Below, piece after piece: positions 18,816 through 28,007 of a DNA stretch of 64,000 nucleotides (the stretch's first letter is position 1; each line of letters starts with the position of its first letter). This stretch comes from Nonomuraea sp. NEAU-A123. Its GTDB lineage: Bacteria > Actinomycetota > Actinomycetes > Streptosporangiales > Streptosporangiaceae. The stretch covers positions 62,001 through 126,000 of the forward strand of contig NZ_JAHFZZ010000004.1 in NCBI RefSeq assembly GCF_018603905.1, read 5' to 3'. Both the position numbers and the translations under genes were made by a program. The notes below the pieces were generated by a model. That model made no database searches and was not told the DNA's origin. It saw only the letters and a list, made by a program, of their open reading frames with translations.

Positions 18816-20302
18816 GGGGCGTTCTTTCGTGAGTCGGTGGGCAGGTGGTTGATGGGGTGGTCGCCGGTGGCCCACAGGTACTGGACGGCGTACGCGCGCC
18901 ACGGCCGCCAGGCCGCGGCTCGGCGGGTGAGAGCGGCGGGGGTGGCAGGGAGCCCGAGTTCGCGGGCGGCGGCGCGGATTCCGAGATCGGTGGGGATGAA
19001 GGCGTCAGGGTCGCCGAGGGCGCGCATCGCGATGGTCTCGACCGTCCAGGGCCCGAGTCCCGGCAAGGCCGCGAGCTGTGCCCGCGCTCGGTGCCAGTCG
19101 CCTCCGACGCTGAGGTCGATCTCGCCAGCGGCCAGAGCCGTGATCAGTCCGATGAGCGTGGTGCGACGGGCCTGGGGGAGAGCGAGCGCCGCCGGGTCCA
19201 GACAGGCCAGCGCGGACGGATCGGGGAAGAGGTGGGTGAGGCCTCCGGCGGGGTCTGTGATCGGCTCGCCGTGGGCGGTGACCAGCCGGGCGGCGTGGGT
19301 ACGGGCGGCCGCGGTGGACACCTGCTGCCCGAGCACCGCGCGTACCGCGAACTCGAACGCGTCGACGGTGCGCGGCACCCGGCGGCCGGGGTCCTTGTCC
19401 ACGACGGGAGCCAGCACCGGGTCACCGCGGAGCAGATCGTCGACGGCGATCGGGTCGGCGTCGAGATCGAGAAGGCGCCGGCACCGGCTGATCGCGGTGG
19501 ACAGGTCGCGCAGGTCGGTGAGGGACAACTGGCAGCCGATGTGGTCGGGTCGCGGGCGCAGGGTGGCGATGCCGTGGCCGTGGGGCAGGCGCAGGGTACG
19601 GCGATAGGCGCCGTCGCGCCACTCCTCCACCCCTGGTACGGCGGTGGCGGCGAGGTGGCCGAACAGGTTGCCGGGGCACAGCGGAGCCCGGAACGGCAGC
19701 CGCAGCGACAACACCCCCGGGGCGTCGGCCGGACGTCCACGGGCGACGCGATCACGTAGCCGGGTCGGCGTCAGGGCGAAGACCTCCCGGACGGTCTCGT
19801 TGAAGGTGCGGATACTGGCGAACCCGGCCGCGAAGGCGACATCGCCCATCGGCAGGGCCGTGGTCTCGATCAGCAGCCGGGCGGTCTGGGCCCGCTGCGC
19901 CCGCGCGAGTGCGAGCGGGCCCGCTCCGAGCTCGGCGAGCAGTTGCCGTTCGATCTGCCGGGTGCTGTAGCCGAGTTGTGCCGCCAGGCCGGGCACACCA
20001 TCGCGGTCGACGACCCCATCGGCGATCATGCGCATCGCCCGCGCCACCGCGTCGGCGCGCTGGTTCCACTCGGGGGAGCCCGGACTGGCGTCGGGCCGGC
20101 AGCGCTTGCACGCCCGGAACCCGGCCTGCTGCGCCGCGGCGGCGCTGGGATAGAAGCGCATGTTCTCGACCTTGGGCGGCACGACGGGGCAGCTCGGCCG
20201 GCAGTAGATCCCGGTGGTGATCACCGCCCCGAAGAACCAGCCGTCGAACCGGGCGTCCTTGGAACGGACCGCCCGAATGCACTGCTCCACGTCGTCATGC
20301 AC
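18812..20302 (-). CDS. Ada-AlkA fusion: methyl-sensing activator and DNA glycosylase
   Basis: A 496-aa fusion. The N-terminal Ada domain (ARFDGWFFGAVITTGIYCRP ... ACKRCRPD) holds four zinc cysteines, one of which takes methyl groups from phosphotriesters. An AraC-type DNA-binding region follows (GYSTRQIERQLLAELGAGPL, then GFASIRTFNETVREVFALTP). The C-terminal half is AlkA, 3-methyladenine glycosylase, with its helix-hairpin-helix (LAALPGLGPWTVETIAMRAL) and catalytic Asp in the following helix region. The GTG at 20302 gives the standard Ada N-terminus VHDDVEQCIRAVRSKDARFD. Together with ogt it forms an adaptive-response operon. Confidence 0.92.
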   Translation of the reverse strand: MHDDVEQCIRAVRSKDARFDGWFFGAVITTGIYCRPSCPVVPPKVENMRFYPSAAAAQQAGFRACKRCRPDASPGSPEWNQRADAVARAMRMIADGVVDRDGVPGLAAQLGYSTRQIERQLLAELGAGPLALARAQRAQTARLLIETTALPMGDVAFAAGFASIRTFNETVREVFALTPTRLRDRVARGRPADAPGVLSLRLPFRAPLCPGNLFGHLAATAVPGVEEWRDGAYRRTLRLPHGHGIATLRPRPDHIGCQLSLTDLRDLSTAISRCRRLLDLDADPIAVDDLLRGDPVLAPVVDKDPGRRVPRTVDAFEFAVRAVLGQQVSTAAARTHAARLVTAHGEPITDPAGGLTHLFPDPSALACLDPAALALPQARRTTLIGLITALAAGEIDLSVGGDWHRARAQLAALPGLGPWTVETIAMRALGDPDAFIPTDLGIRAAARELGLPATPAALTRRAAAWRPWRAYAVQYLWATGDHPINHLPTDSRKNAP

Positions 20303-20433
20303 TCCGCCAGCATCGCCTGTGGCAGGCCATCGGGGCTGGCGGAAATCCGACATGACCATGATGTCGGTCCAGCGCGCGGTGTCGTCGCAAACTCGCCAGA
20401 CCACGATGGCCGCCCGCTGCTGGACTGCTCGCC

Positions 20434-21831
20434 ATGACCATCTCCCGTTCGAAGGCGGAACCGCCGATCGGCGCCTGGCGGCCGCTCCCTCTGTTGCTGG
20501 CCTGCGGAGGTTCCTTCCTGGCGTTCCTCGATGTGACGATCACCAACCTCGCGGTGCCCGCCCTGGCGGTCGACTTCGGCGGAGTCGACCTGACGTCGCT
20601 GTCCTGGGTGGTGACCCTCTATACGATCCTTTTCGCCGCGCTGCTGGCCCCGGCCGGGCGGATGGCCGATGTGCTCGGGCGCCGCCGCCTGTTCGCCGTG
20701 GGGGTCGCGGTGTTCACGGTCGCGTCACTGCTGGCGGTGCTCGCGCCGACGTTCGGGCTGTTGCTGGTGGCGCGCGGAGCACAGGCCGTGGGGGCCGCGG
20801 CGCTGATGCCCGCGTCGCTGGCGTTCGTGCTGGCCGACACTCCCGTGGCGCGGCGGGCGAGCGCGATCGGCCTCTGGAGCGCCGCCGCCTCGGTCGCCGC
20901 GGCCCTGGGACCGGCGCTCGGGGGAGTGCTCGTGGACGCCTTCGGCTGGCGCTCGCTCTTCTTCGTCAACGTTCCCGCAGGGGTCGCCCTCTGGCTGCTC
21001 GCCCTGCGCATGCCCGCGGTCGCGACCACCCGTAGACGTCTGCCCGACGTGGTCGGCACCGTGCTGCTGGCCGGCGGGGTCGCCCTGCTGATCCTAGGCG
21101 TGACCCAGGGGCAGAGCTGGGGATGGACGCACGGCAGAACGCTGGCGTGCCTCCTCGGCGCCACGGCGGCGGTCGCCGCCTCACTCGTTCGCTCATCGCG
21201 GCATGCCGAGCCGGCGGTGCAGATCACCCTCTGGCGCACCCGTACCTTCGCCGGTGCGAACGTCGTCTCGGTGCTCTTCGGCGTCGCACTGTACGCGTCG
21301 CTGCTGCTGGGCGTGCTGTTCCTTACTGAGGTGTGGCACTACTCCGAGCTTCGGGCCGGTCTGGCCATGACCCCGGGCGCCGTCGCGTCGGCCGTCGTGG
21401 GACTCATCGTCGGCCGCATCGCGCGCCGGCCGTCACCGCGGACCCTGACGGTGATCGGCGCGCTCGGGCTCGCCGCCACCAGCGGGGCGCTCGCGCTGTG
21501 GCTGCCCGCGGAGCCGGACTTCCTCGGCGTCTGGCTTCCAGCGGGGCTGATCAGCGGTGCGGGGATGGGCGCGGTGAGCGTCGGTGTCTCCAGCGCGGCG
21601 GCCCTGTCGGTGCCGCCGCCGAGTTTCGCCGCGGGCACCGGCTTGAACATCGCGGCCCGCCAGGTGGGAGGCGCGCTTGGCGTCGCCGTTCTCGTGGCTC
21701 TGTTCGCCGGGCACGCGCCCGCCGACGGCGTGGCCGACTTCACCCACGTCTACCTCGTCTGCGCCGTTGCCGCCCTCGCCGCCGCAGCGGTCGGCACCCG
21801 CCTCACCCTCGTGACCAACTCAGGAGCCTGA
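20434..21831 (+). CDS. MFS multidrug exporter (DHA2, 14-TM type)
   Basis: A 465-aa major facilitator protein with many hydrophobic segments. TNLAVPALAVDFGG near the first helix and ARGAQAVGAAALMPASLAFV match the EmrB/QacA-like drug:H+ antiporter group. It is divergent from the Ada-AlkA gene and followed 2 bp later by an SGNH hydrolase gene. Substrate unknown. Confidence 0.85.
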   Translation: MTISRSKAEPPIGAWRPLPLLLACGGSFLAFLDVTITNLAVPALAVDFGGVDLTSLSWVVTLYTILFAALLAPAGRMADVLGRRRLFAVGVAVFTVASLLAVLAPTFGLLLVARGAQAVGAAALMPASLAFVLADTPVARRASAIGLWSAAASVAAALGPALGGVLVDAFGWRSLFFVNVPAGVALWLLALRMPAVATTRRRLPDVVGTVLLAGGVALLILGVTQGQSWGWTHGRTLACLLGATAAVAASLVRSSRHAEPAVQITLWRTRTFAGANVVSVLFGVALYASLLLGVLFLTEVWHYSELRAGLAMTPGAVASAVVGLIVGRIARRPSPRTLTVIGALGLAATSGALALWLPAEPDFLGVWLPAGLISGAGMGAVSVGVSSAAALSVPPPSFAAGTGLNIAARQVGGALGVAVLVALFAGHAPADGVADFTHVYLVCAVAALAAAAVGTRLTLVTNSGA

Positions 21832-21833
21832 TC

Positions 21834-22559
21834 ATGGAAGCCGACGTCGTGCACCTGCGCGAGACATCCGATCCGTACTGTCGCTGGCCGTCCGGATCGG
21901 CGACGCTGATGAGCTCCGCGCCCTGGAGACGCCTGGTCGTGCTGGGCGACAGCGTCGCCGCCGGCATCCGGGAGCCGCTGGACGGCTACCGCGATCTGGA
22001 TGCCGCGGCACGCGTTGCCGAGGCGCTCGCCGGGGCGCACCCGTCGTTCAGCTATCGCAATCTTGGGGAGCGGGATCTGCGCACGGCCGAGATCCGCGAA
22101 CGGCAACTGGGACCCGCACTCGATCTGCGACCTGATCTGGTGATCGTCGCGGCCGGGGGCAACGACGCTCTGCGACGGTCGTTCGACGAAGAACGCTTCA
22201 TCGACGAGCTGACCTCCATCGTCAGGCCGCTCGTCGCCCAGGGGGCGCAGCTCGTCACGATCGGGCTCTTCGACCTCGCGCGTTCCGGACTCGTACCGGA
22301 GCCCTATGCCGGCCCGATGGCGGAGCGTTTCGACCGGCTGGACGTGCTCACCGGCCGGATCGCGGCCGACCACGGTGGGGTTCATGTCGACAACCACAGC
22401 CATCCCCTTGCCGCCGACCCCGGCATCTTCGCCAGTGACCGTATTCACTGCAACGCGCGCGGCCACGCGATCGCGGCCGCGAACCTGGCCGGGGCCCTTG
22501 GCTCACTGCTGACCAGGAGAGTGTCCGAACCGCCGCCGAATACCGCACCTCTGGAATAG
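21834..22559 (+). CDS. SGNH-family hydrolase (GDSL lipase/esterase)
   Basis: A 241-aa protein with the SGNH blocks: VVLGDSVAAG (block I, nucleophile Ser), GGNDALRR (block III, Gly/Asn) and DRIHCNARGHAIAA (block V, Asp-x-x-His). No signal peptide is visible, so it is probably cytosolic. ATG 21834 follows CAGGAG and lies 2 bp after the MFS stop, so both are co-translated. The ester it cleaves is unknown. Confidence 0.85.
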   Translation: MEADVVHLRETSDPYCRWPSGSATLMSSAPWRRLVVLGDSVAAGIREPLDGYRDLDAAARVAEALAGAHPSFSYRNLGERDLRTAEIRERQLGPALDLRPDLVIVAAGGNDALRRSFDEERFIDELTSIVRPLVAQGAQLVTIGLFDLARSGLVPEPYAGPMAERFDRLDVLTGRIAADHGGVHVDNHSHPLAADPGIFASDRIHCNARGHAIAAANLAGALGSLLTRRVSEPPPNTAPLE

Positions 22560-22589
22560 GACTCACACGGACGACCTCGGATGAGGTTA

Positions 22590-22602
22590 CTACCGGTGGT
22601 AG
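22590..22602. promoter_or_regulatory. Inverted repeat, candidate antitoxin operator
   Basis: CTACC-GGT-GGTAG lies 9 bp before the antitoxin start, where toxin-antitoxin operons are usually autoregulated. Confidence 0.45.
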
Positions 22603-22611
22603 CATCGCTTT

Positions 22612-23040
22612 ATGAGCGCTGAGCCAGACCATGAGTTTGAACGCCGGCTACGAGACCTCATGAGTTCGTCCGCATCCATGAACGTCGCACCTGCGGATCT
22701 CGCGGCCATGCTGGCGTTTGTGCACGACGTGGGAAAGACATCTCCGATCTTTCAGGAGAGGGCGGCACGTCTCGAGGATGCCCTGGTCGCCCATGGTGAT
22801 CGCCCAGAGAGCTCGGCCAAGGCGCGCAAGATCAGTGTTTCCATGCCCGAGGATTTGACCGCGGCCGTGCAGCAGCGTGTGGGACGAGGTGAGTTCAGCC
22901 AATACGTGACCGCGGCTGTGGCGCGCCAACTAGAGCTGGATCTGCTGGCTGAGCTGTCTTCCCTGCTCGAAGCCGATCATGGAGCCATTCCTGAGGAGTT
23001 CGTGGCGGAGGCGGAGGCGGCGTGGCCGGACGCCGGGTAG
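22612..23040 (+). CDS. VapB-type antitoxin with N-terminal extension
   Basis: A 142-aa protein. The second half (ARKISVSMPEDLTAAVQQRV then GEFSQYVTAAVARQLELDLL) is a ribbon-helix-helix antitoxin common in actinobacteria, ending in an acidic tail that would bind the toxin. The first 70 residues are an unusual extra part without a recognised domain. It overlaps the PIN toxin gene by 19 bp, the classic layout. Confidence 0.8.
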   Translation: MSAEPDHEFERRLRDLMSSSASMNVAPADLAAMLAFVHDVGKTSPIFQERAARLEDALVAHGDRPESSAKARKISVSMPEDLTAAVQQRVGRGEFSQYVTAAVARQLELDLLAELSSLLEADHGAIPEEFVAEAEAAWPDAG

Positions 23041-23456
23041 CCACTGGCGGCACGCTGGTCCTCGACAGTGAAGGTCTGTCCAAGCTCGCGGTAGGTGATG
23101 CACGGGTACGGGCCTATCTGGAAGTCGCCCGGAGCAGAGGCGCCAGAGTCGCAGTCAGCGCGATCACTCTTGCCGAAGTGCTGCGTGGCGGGGCGCGTGA
23201 TGCTCTGGTCCACCGCGTGCTGACTCGAGTGACCAGAGTGCCGGTGACGGAAGAGATCGCTCGTCGTGCTGGTGAGCTGCAAGGCGAAACCGGATTGTCG
23301 GGTCACCGCTGCGCCATAGACGCCATAGTCGCCGCGACCACGCTGGCTCTGACTCGCCCGGCTGTGCTGCTGACCGGCGATCCTGATGATATGAGTCGTT
23401 TGGTGGAGGACCCTGGCAGTCCCAAGGAACGACGGATCGTCGTCGTGCATGTGTGA
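23022..23456 (+). CDS. VapC-type PIN-domain ribonuclease toxin
   Basis: A 144-aa PIN-domain protein. The acidic residues that hold Mg2+ are present: Asp in LVLDSEG, Glu in TLAEVLRGG, Asp in CAIDAIVAA and Asp in LLTGDPDDM. VapC toxins cut tRNA or rRNA when not bound by VapB. It starts at a GTG inside the antitoxin gene; translation is probably coupled. Confidence 0.87.
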   Translation: MAGRRVATGGTLVLDSEGLSKLAVGDARVRAYLEVARSRGARVAVSAITLAEVLRGGARDALVHRVLTRVTRVPVTEEIARRAGELQGETGLSGHRCAIDAIVAATTLALTRPAVLLTGDPDDMSRLVEDPGSPKERRIVVVHV

Positions 23457-23507
23457 CGGCTAAGGACCGGATCTCCGCGTCACCATTCAGATGAAGACAG
23501 GACAGCC

Positions 23508-23987
23508 ATGACCTATCCACCGCCGACCTACCACGGGGACACCGGCGAGCCAGGGGCGACGTACCGGCGCCCGGATGCGGTGCCCGAGCTGATCTACCCG
23601 AGTGGCAACACGGTGCACTACTTGGCGACCGGCGCGTCGACCAACGGACAGTTCGGGCTCTATCGCTGGGAAATGGGACCAGAGCCCAGCGGCCCCGCGG
23701 CGCACTTCCACCGGTCGATCTCTGAATCGTTCTACATCCTGTCCGGCAGCGTGCGCATCTACGACGGGCGGCGCTGGATCGACACGACGCCGGGTGACTT
23801 CGTGCACGTCCCGGAGGGTGGCGTACACGCGTTCCGTAACGAATCGGGCGCGCCGGCGTCGATGCTGCTGCACTTCGCGCCGGGCGCGCCACGAGAGGGA
23901 TACTTCGAGGGGCTGCTCACCCTGGCGGGCAAGAGCGAGGAGGAGAGGGCGGAGTTCTTCCGCGAGCACGACACGTACTGGCTGTGA
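23508..23987 (+). CDS. Cupin-domain protein
   Basis: A 159-aa single-domain cupin. AAHFHRSISESFYILSGSV is cupin motif 1 with the His-His-Glu metal ligands, and PGDFVHVPEGGVHAFRNES is motif 2 with the last His. It probably binds a metal; whether it is an enzyme or a sensor is unclear. Confidence 0.85.
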   Translation: MTYPPPTYHGDTGEPGATYRRPDAVPELIYPSGNTVHYLATGASTNGQFGLYRWEMGPEPSGPAAHFHRSISESFYILSGSVRIYDGRRWIDTTPGDFVHVPEGGVHAFRNESGAPASMLLHFAPGAPREGYFEGLLTLAGKSEEERAEFFREHDTYWL

Positions 23988-24019
23988 CCTACGGCGAACG
24001 TGATCGAGGGTAGAACCCG

Positions 24020-24382
24020 TCAGAACATGCCGTGCGGCACCTCCTCCGGTTCGGGGACCGGCTGGACCACATCCCAGTGCTCCGCGATCAGCCCGTCCTC
24101 GAGCCGCCAGAAGTCCACGACCGCCAGGCCGCGCCCGCCCTCTTGCGGGATCAGGTGATAGTGCATCACCACGAGATCGCCTTCCGCGACGACCCGCTTG
24201 AGCTCAAGGCGCGAGCTGGCCAGGGGAGAGTTCTTGATGAAGTCGATGAAGGCCCGCCTGCCCGACGGGTTGCCCGGGCTGTGCTCGATGAAGTCCTCCC
24301 GCAGGAGCGTCTCAAGGACCTCGATGTTGCCGGCGGCGAACTCCGCGAAGCCGGACATGATGCGTTCTTTGCTGCTCGTCAT
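24020..24382 (-). CDS. SnoaL-like (NTF2-fold) protein
   Basis: A 120-aa protein of the SnoaL-like polyketide-cyclase/NTF2 superfamily (FIEHSPGNPSGRRAFIDFIK, VVDFWRLEDGLIAEHWDVVQ). Members range from cyclases and hydrolases to non-catalytic binders; nothing decides here. It lies downstream of the large LuxR regulator on the same strand. Confidence 0.8.
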   Translation of the reverse strand: MTSSKERIMSGFAEFAAGNIEVLETLLREDFIEHSPGNPSGRRAFIDFIKNSPLASSRLELKRVVAEGDLVVMHYHLIPQEGGRGLAVVDFWRLEDGLIAEHWDVVQPVPEPEEVPHGMF

Positions 24383-24442
24383 GAGAGAACGCTGGCACCG
24401 GCCGATAGGCGGTGTCGATTACATGCCATGTAATGGCGGGGG

Positions 24443-27127
24443 CTAGTTGGGCCGGATTCGGCAGGCATCACCCCGGAGGAGCTGGGGCTCCTCGCCGTCC
24501 GGCTGGCCCAGCACCTGCGCGAGGGCGTCGCGCCCGGACACCCCGAGCTTGGCGTACACCCGGCCCAGATGGTTGTTGACGGTTCGGAGCGAGAGGCCGA
24601 GGCGGTCGGCGACGGCGCGACCGGGCAATCCCGCCGCGGTCAGTTTCGCCACCTGGAGCTCTCGAGGAGTCAGCGACACCTCGCTCCCCGTCAGGTCCGT
24701 CAGCGGCGTGCGTGCGCCGTCGCACTGGGTCAGCAGCTCACGGGCGAACACGAGCGCGGCCTTGGCCGCCGTACGCCGACGCGCCCCGGCATGCAGCCGG
24801 TGGGCTGTCGCGGCCGCCTCCGCGGCGGGCAGCAGATGGCCGAGGCGATGAAGCCTCTCGGCCGCCTCCGCGAGCAGGTGGGCGTCGTCCGTGGCGAGCG
24901 CGGTGGCCATCGTGGCGAAGGCCGCCGTCGCAGGTGCGCCGGTGTCCCTGGCGACCTGGTGCAGCCTGTCGCACACCTCGTTCGCGGCGCCGAATCGCGC
25001 GGCGTCGAACAACGCCAGGGCCTCGAGCATCGGCGCTCCGGCCTTGCCCGCGGTCTTCGCGGCCCTGAGGGCGTGGCCGGCGGCGCTGGGGAGATCGAGC
25101 GCCGCGGCGGCGACCCAGGCGCGGTCGCGCTCGATCCAGGCGTCGAAGAGCGCACCCCGTGGTGGTGGGCAGGCGTCCATCCGGCTGAGCCACGCATCCG
25201 CCTGGACGGTGTCCCCTGCCATCGCGTGCGCGCCGGCCAGCTCGGCCAGGTAGACACCCCGCAGTCGCAGCGGGTCGTGCTCGCTGAGTAATACGACCGC
25301 CTCGCGCAGCGCCTGCTGTGCCGGCTTCACCCGTCCCTGAGCCTTCGCCACCAGGCCACGCACGATCGCCCACACGCCGACCATGGGTGCCGCCAACTGC
25401 GTCTCGACGGCCTCTCGATAGGCGATCTCCACGGCCTTGGCCGCGGTGGTGAGAGCGCCCGCCAGCAGGAGGGCGAGGCACCTGGCGGCGCCGACCTGTG
25501 CCTGGGTCCAAGGCGAGGCGATCCGGTGCGCCGAGGCGACCTCCAGACCGGTGGCGCTCGCTCGTTCCACGAGGCGGATGTCTCCCATGAGACCCGCGGC
25601 GATCACGACCGCCGTGGCCGCCCGCGCCGTCGCCTCCACCGGCAGCCGCGGTCCCGGCCGGGTGAGCAGTGCCGTACCGATGGAGAGGGATCCCGCGACA
25701 TGTCCCTCGATCAGCATCGTCCAGGCTCGCACCGCCTCCGCCGCCCGTTCGCCGGTCGGATTCCCCTGAGCCGGTGCGGTTTCATGCTGCCAGTACTCGA
25801 TCTTCTCCCTGAGTATCGCCCGCCGGTCGGCGCGTTCTTCGTTGTCGCATTCCTCTGGAGCCGGGAGTACGTCGGCCGCGTCGACGAAGCGGCCCTGCAA
25901 CGCCATCACCTCGGCCAGGGTCAGCTTCGCGTCCACCCCGCCGTCGGCGGCACCGGACGCGGTCGCCAGCCGCTCGGCGACCTCGAGCTCCAACCGTTCG
26001 GCGGCGCGTTCCGCGGCGGCCAGCAGTTCCGGCCCGGAGGAGTCGCGGCCCGCGGTGAGCCGCCACGTGACCAGCTCGAGTGCGTCGTCCGCGCGCCGGC
26101 GTGGCGATGCGGCGAGGGACTCGGCCAGCCGCGCCCAGATCGCGTGCGCTCGGGCGCGTGGCATGCGCGCGCGGATGACCTCCCCGTACGCGGGTATCGT
26201 CAGTCGCGTCTGGTGTCGCGCTCCGGAGGGCTCGACCATCACCAGCCCCTGCCGTTCGGCCTGCACCACGGCGGAGTGCCCGGCGAGGTCCTCGAGCACG
26301 GGCTGGCCGAGCGGCTCCTTGCAGGCGAGCACCTCGAGTACGGCCAGCACGGCCGGATCGTCGACCTGCATCTGCGCCTCGATCAGATCACCGAGCCGGC
26401 CGGTGATCTGCAGGTGACCGCCCAGGTGCCAGAGGCCGTCGAGCCGCAGCAGCGCGGATCCCTCCAATGCGGACTGTGCGAGCTCGCGCAGCACGAGCGG
26501 GTTGCCGGCGGACAGGCGGCGGAACGTGTGTCGCGTGACGGCGTCCAGCGGACTGCCCAGGCCGCGTTCCAGCAGCGTGTCCATCTCGCTGTCGCTCAGC
26601 GGCCGCAGTTCGACGCGGCGGGCCACCCCTTCCTTCCACAACGCCGTCATCACGTCGGGCGCCGTCTGCCCCTGCCGTACCGTGAGCAGCACGAAGGTCC
26701 TGGTATGCACGGCGAGCTGGTAGACGAGCGCAGCCGAGACGTTGTCGAGCAGATGGGTGTCGTCCACGACGAATACGGGCCGCTTCCCGGTGGGAGCGCT
26801 GAACCGTTCCACGATCTGGCCGAAGATGTGCCCCGTGACGGGGCCCGCGACATCGTGTGGGGGCGCGAGGTGCAGCAATGAGCCCAAGGGGATCGCCCCG
26901 GCGGCACGGGTCCCGGTCGCCCAGGCCGTCGGGTGGCCCGCCGCGGCGAGCCGCGTGACCGCCTCCTTGGCCAGGCGCGTCCTGCCCACACCCGGTGGTC
27001 CTACGATCATCACACCGCCGACGTCCGCCTGCGTCGCCGCGTCCATGACCGTGCGCAGCGCCGCGGCGCGCCCGACGAGTGGCCATAAGTTCCCGGGGCG
27101 TGCGTCGTGCGAATGGCTGTCTGCCAT
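24443..27127 (-). CDS. LAL-type LuxR regulator with ATPase domain
   Basis: An 894-aa large ATP-binding LuxR-family regulator. The N-terminal AAA/STAND ATPase has Walker B (PVFVVDDTHLLDN) and a Walker A in which the invariant Lys is replaced by Arg (GPPGVGRTRLAKE). A long helical TPR-like middle leads to the C-terminal LuxR helix-turn-helix (LTPRELQVAKLTAAGLPGRA, then LGLSLRTVNNHLGRVYAKLG). The ATG at 27127 has GGAAGGA upstream. LALs often activate natural product clusters. It lies 260 bp downstream of the GAF gene and may belong to the peptide cluster. The 27128-27386 gap shows no gene. Confidence 0.85.
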   Translation of the reverse strand: MADSHSHDARPGNLWPLVGRAAALRTVMDAATQADVGGVMIVGPPGVGRTRLAKEAVTRLAAAGHPTAWATGTRAAGAIPLGSLLHLAPPHDVAGPVTGHIFGQIVERFSAPTGKRPVFVVDDTHLLDNVSAALVYQLAVHTRTFVLLTVRQGQTAPDVMTALWKEGVARRVELRPLSDSEMDTLLERGLGSPLDAVTRHTFRRLSAGNPLVLRELAQSALEGSALLRLDGLWHLGGHLQITGRLGDLIEAQMQVDDPAVLAVLEVLACKEPLGQPVLEDLAGHSAVVQAERQGLVMVEPSGARHQTRLTIPAYGEVIRARMPRARAHAIWARLAESLAASPRRRADDALELVTWRLTAGRDSSGPELLAAAERAAERLELEVAERLATASGAADGGVDAKLTLAEVMALQGRFVDAADVLPAPEECDNEERADRRAILREKIEYWQHETAPAQGNPTGERAAEAVRAWTMLIEGHVAGSLSIGTALLTRPGPRLPVEATARAATAVVIAAGLMGDIRLVERASATGLEVASAHRIASPWTQAQVGAARCLALLLAGALTTAAKAVEIAYREAVETQLAAPMVGVWAIVRGLVAKAQGRVKPAQQALREAVVLLSEHDPLRLRGVYLAELAGAHAMAGDTVQADAWLSRMDACPPPRGALFDAWIERDRAWVAAAALDLPSAAGHALRAAKTAGKAGAPMLEALALFDAARFGAANEVCDRLHQVARDTGAPATAAFATMATALATDDAHLLAEAAERLHRLGHLLPAAEAAATAHRLHAGARRRTAAKAALVFARELLTQCDGARTPLTDLTGSEVSLTPRELQVAKLTAAGLPGRAVADRLGLSLRTVNNHLGRVYAKLGVSGRDALAQVLGQPDGEEPQLLRGDACRIRPN

Positions 27128-27386
27128 GGCGTTCCTTCCGGATGTCGTCACACTGCGACGTCGTGCCCTGACCGGAGATGAGTCGAGCGGCGATCCTCGT
27201 GCCGCGTCCCTCCACCTGAAACTCAAGCAGGTCCTTGATCTTCTACATGTGAAGGGTTCTCCCCTTTGCCGCCCTTCAAACAGGCGTGTCCGGAAGGGGA
27301 CGTGGCAGCGGCCAACCGCGCCAATAGCCCCCGCTCAAGGGGGGTCAATCCTGGCCGCGGAAGAGATCAACGCGCCGAGCGGTCCG

Positions 27387-28007
27387 TTACGGTGCGAGGA
27401 GGTCGTCGGCGATGGCGAGCAGGCGTACGGCCGCCGCCTCCGACGACCGGGTCTTCCCCTGCAGCCGCTCGCCGATCCGCCGCAGGAGCGCGTGCGGGTC
27501 GCCGTCCGGCTCCCGGCCATCGCTCTGTCGTACGCGGAGCAGGAGTTCCAGGGCGCAGGCGGCCTGCGTGGCGAACATGCCCAGGAGCTCCACGTCGTCC
27601 AGATCGCTGCGGGAGGCCGTGCGATCCAGCACCTCCAGGACGCCCACGCATTCCTCGAACCGGATGAGCGGTGCGGCCATGATGGTCCGCGGGACGTAAC
27701 CGGTGGATTCCGCGGCGTCCTGGGCGAACTGCGTCACGGCCGACACGTCGTCCGCGACCATCGGCTGCCCGCTCGCCGCGACCCAGCCGGCGATCCCGGT
27801 GCCGGCCGGAAAGTGGCTCCCGACCAGCTCTTTCTCGCCCGCGCCCGACACGGCTTCGAAGACCAGGTCACCGGTGTCCGGATCCACGAGGAAGATGGAC
27901 GCGGCGGCGGCGCCGAACATGTGGCGGGCCACCTCGACGATGGACTGCAGCAGCCGGTGTTCGGTGCCGTCGAGGGAGTCGGGAGAGTCAGGGAAGTCAG
28001 GGGACAT
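27387..28007 (-). CDS. GAF-domain protein
   Basis: A 206-aa protein built around one GAF domain (residues about 20-170: SIFLVDPDTGDLVFEAVSGA, then GIAGWVAASGQPMVADDV). GAF domains bind cyclic nucleotides or other small ligands. No output domain is attached. It overlaps the subtilase gene by 11 bp and ends the operon that begins with the leader-like protein at 32080. With a nucleotide cyclase in the same operon, cyclic-nucleotide sensing is a plausible but untested role. Confidence 0.8.
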   Translation of the reverse strand: MSPDFPDSPDSLDGTEHRLLQSIVEVARHMFGAAAASIFLVDPDTGDLVFEAVSGAGEKELVGSHFPAGTGIAGWVAASGQPMVADDVSAVTQFAQDAAESTGYVPRTIMAAPLIRFEECVGVLEVLDRTASRSDLDDVELLGMFATQAACALELLLRVRQSDGREPDGDPHALLRRIGERLQGKTRSSEAAAVRLLAIADDLLAP

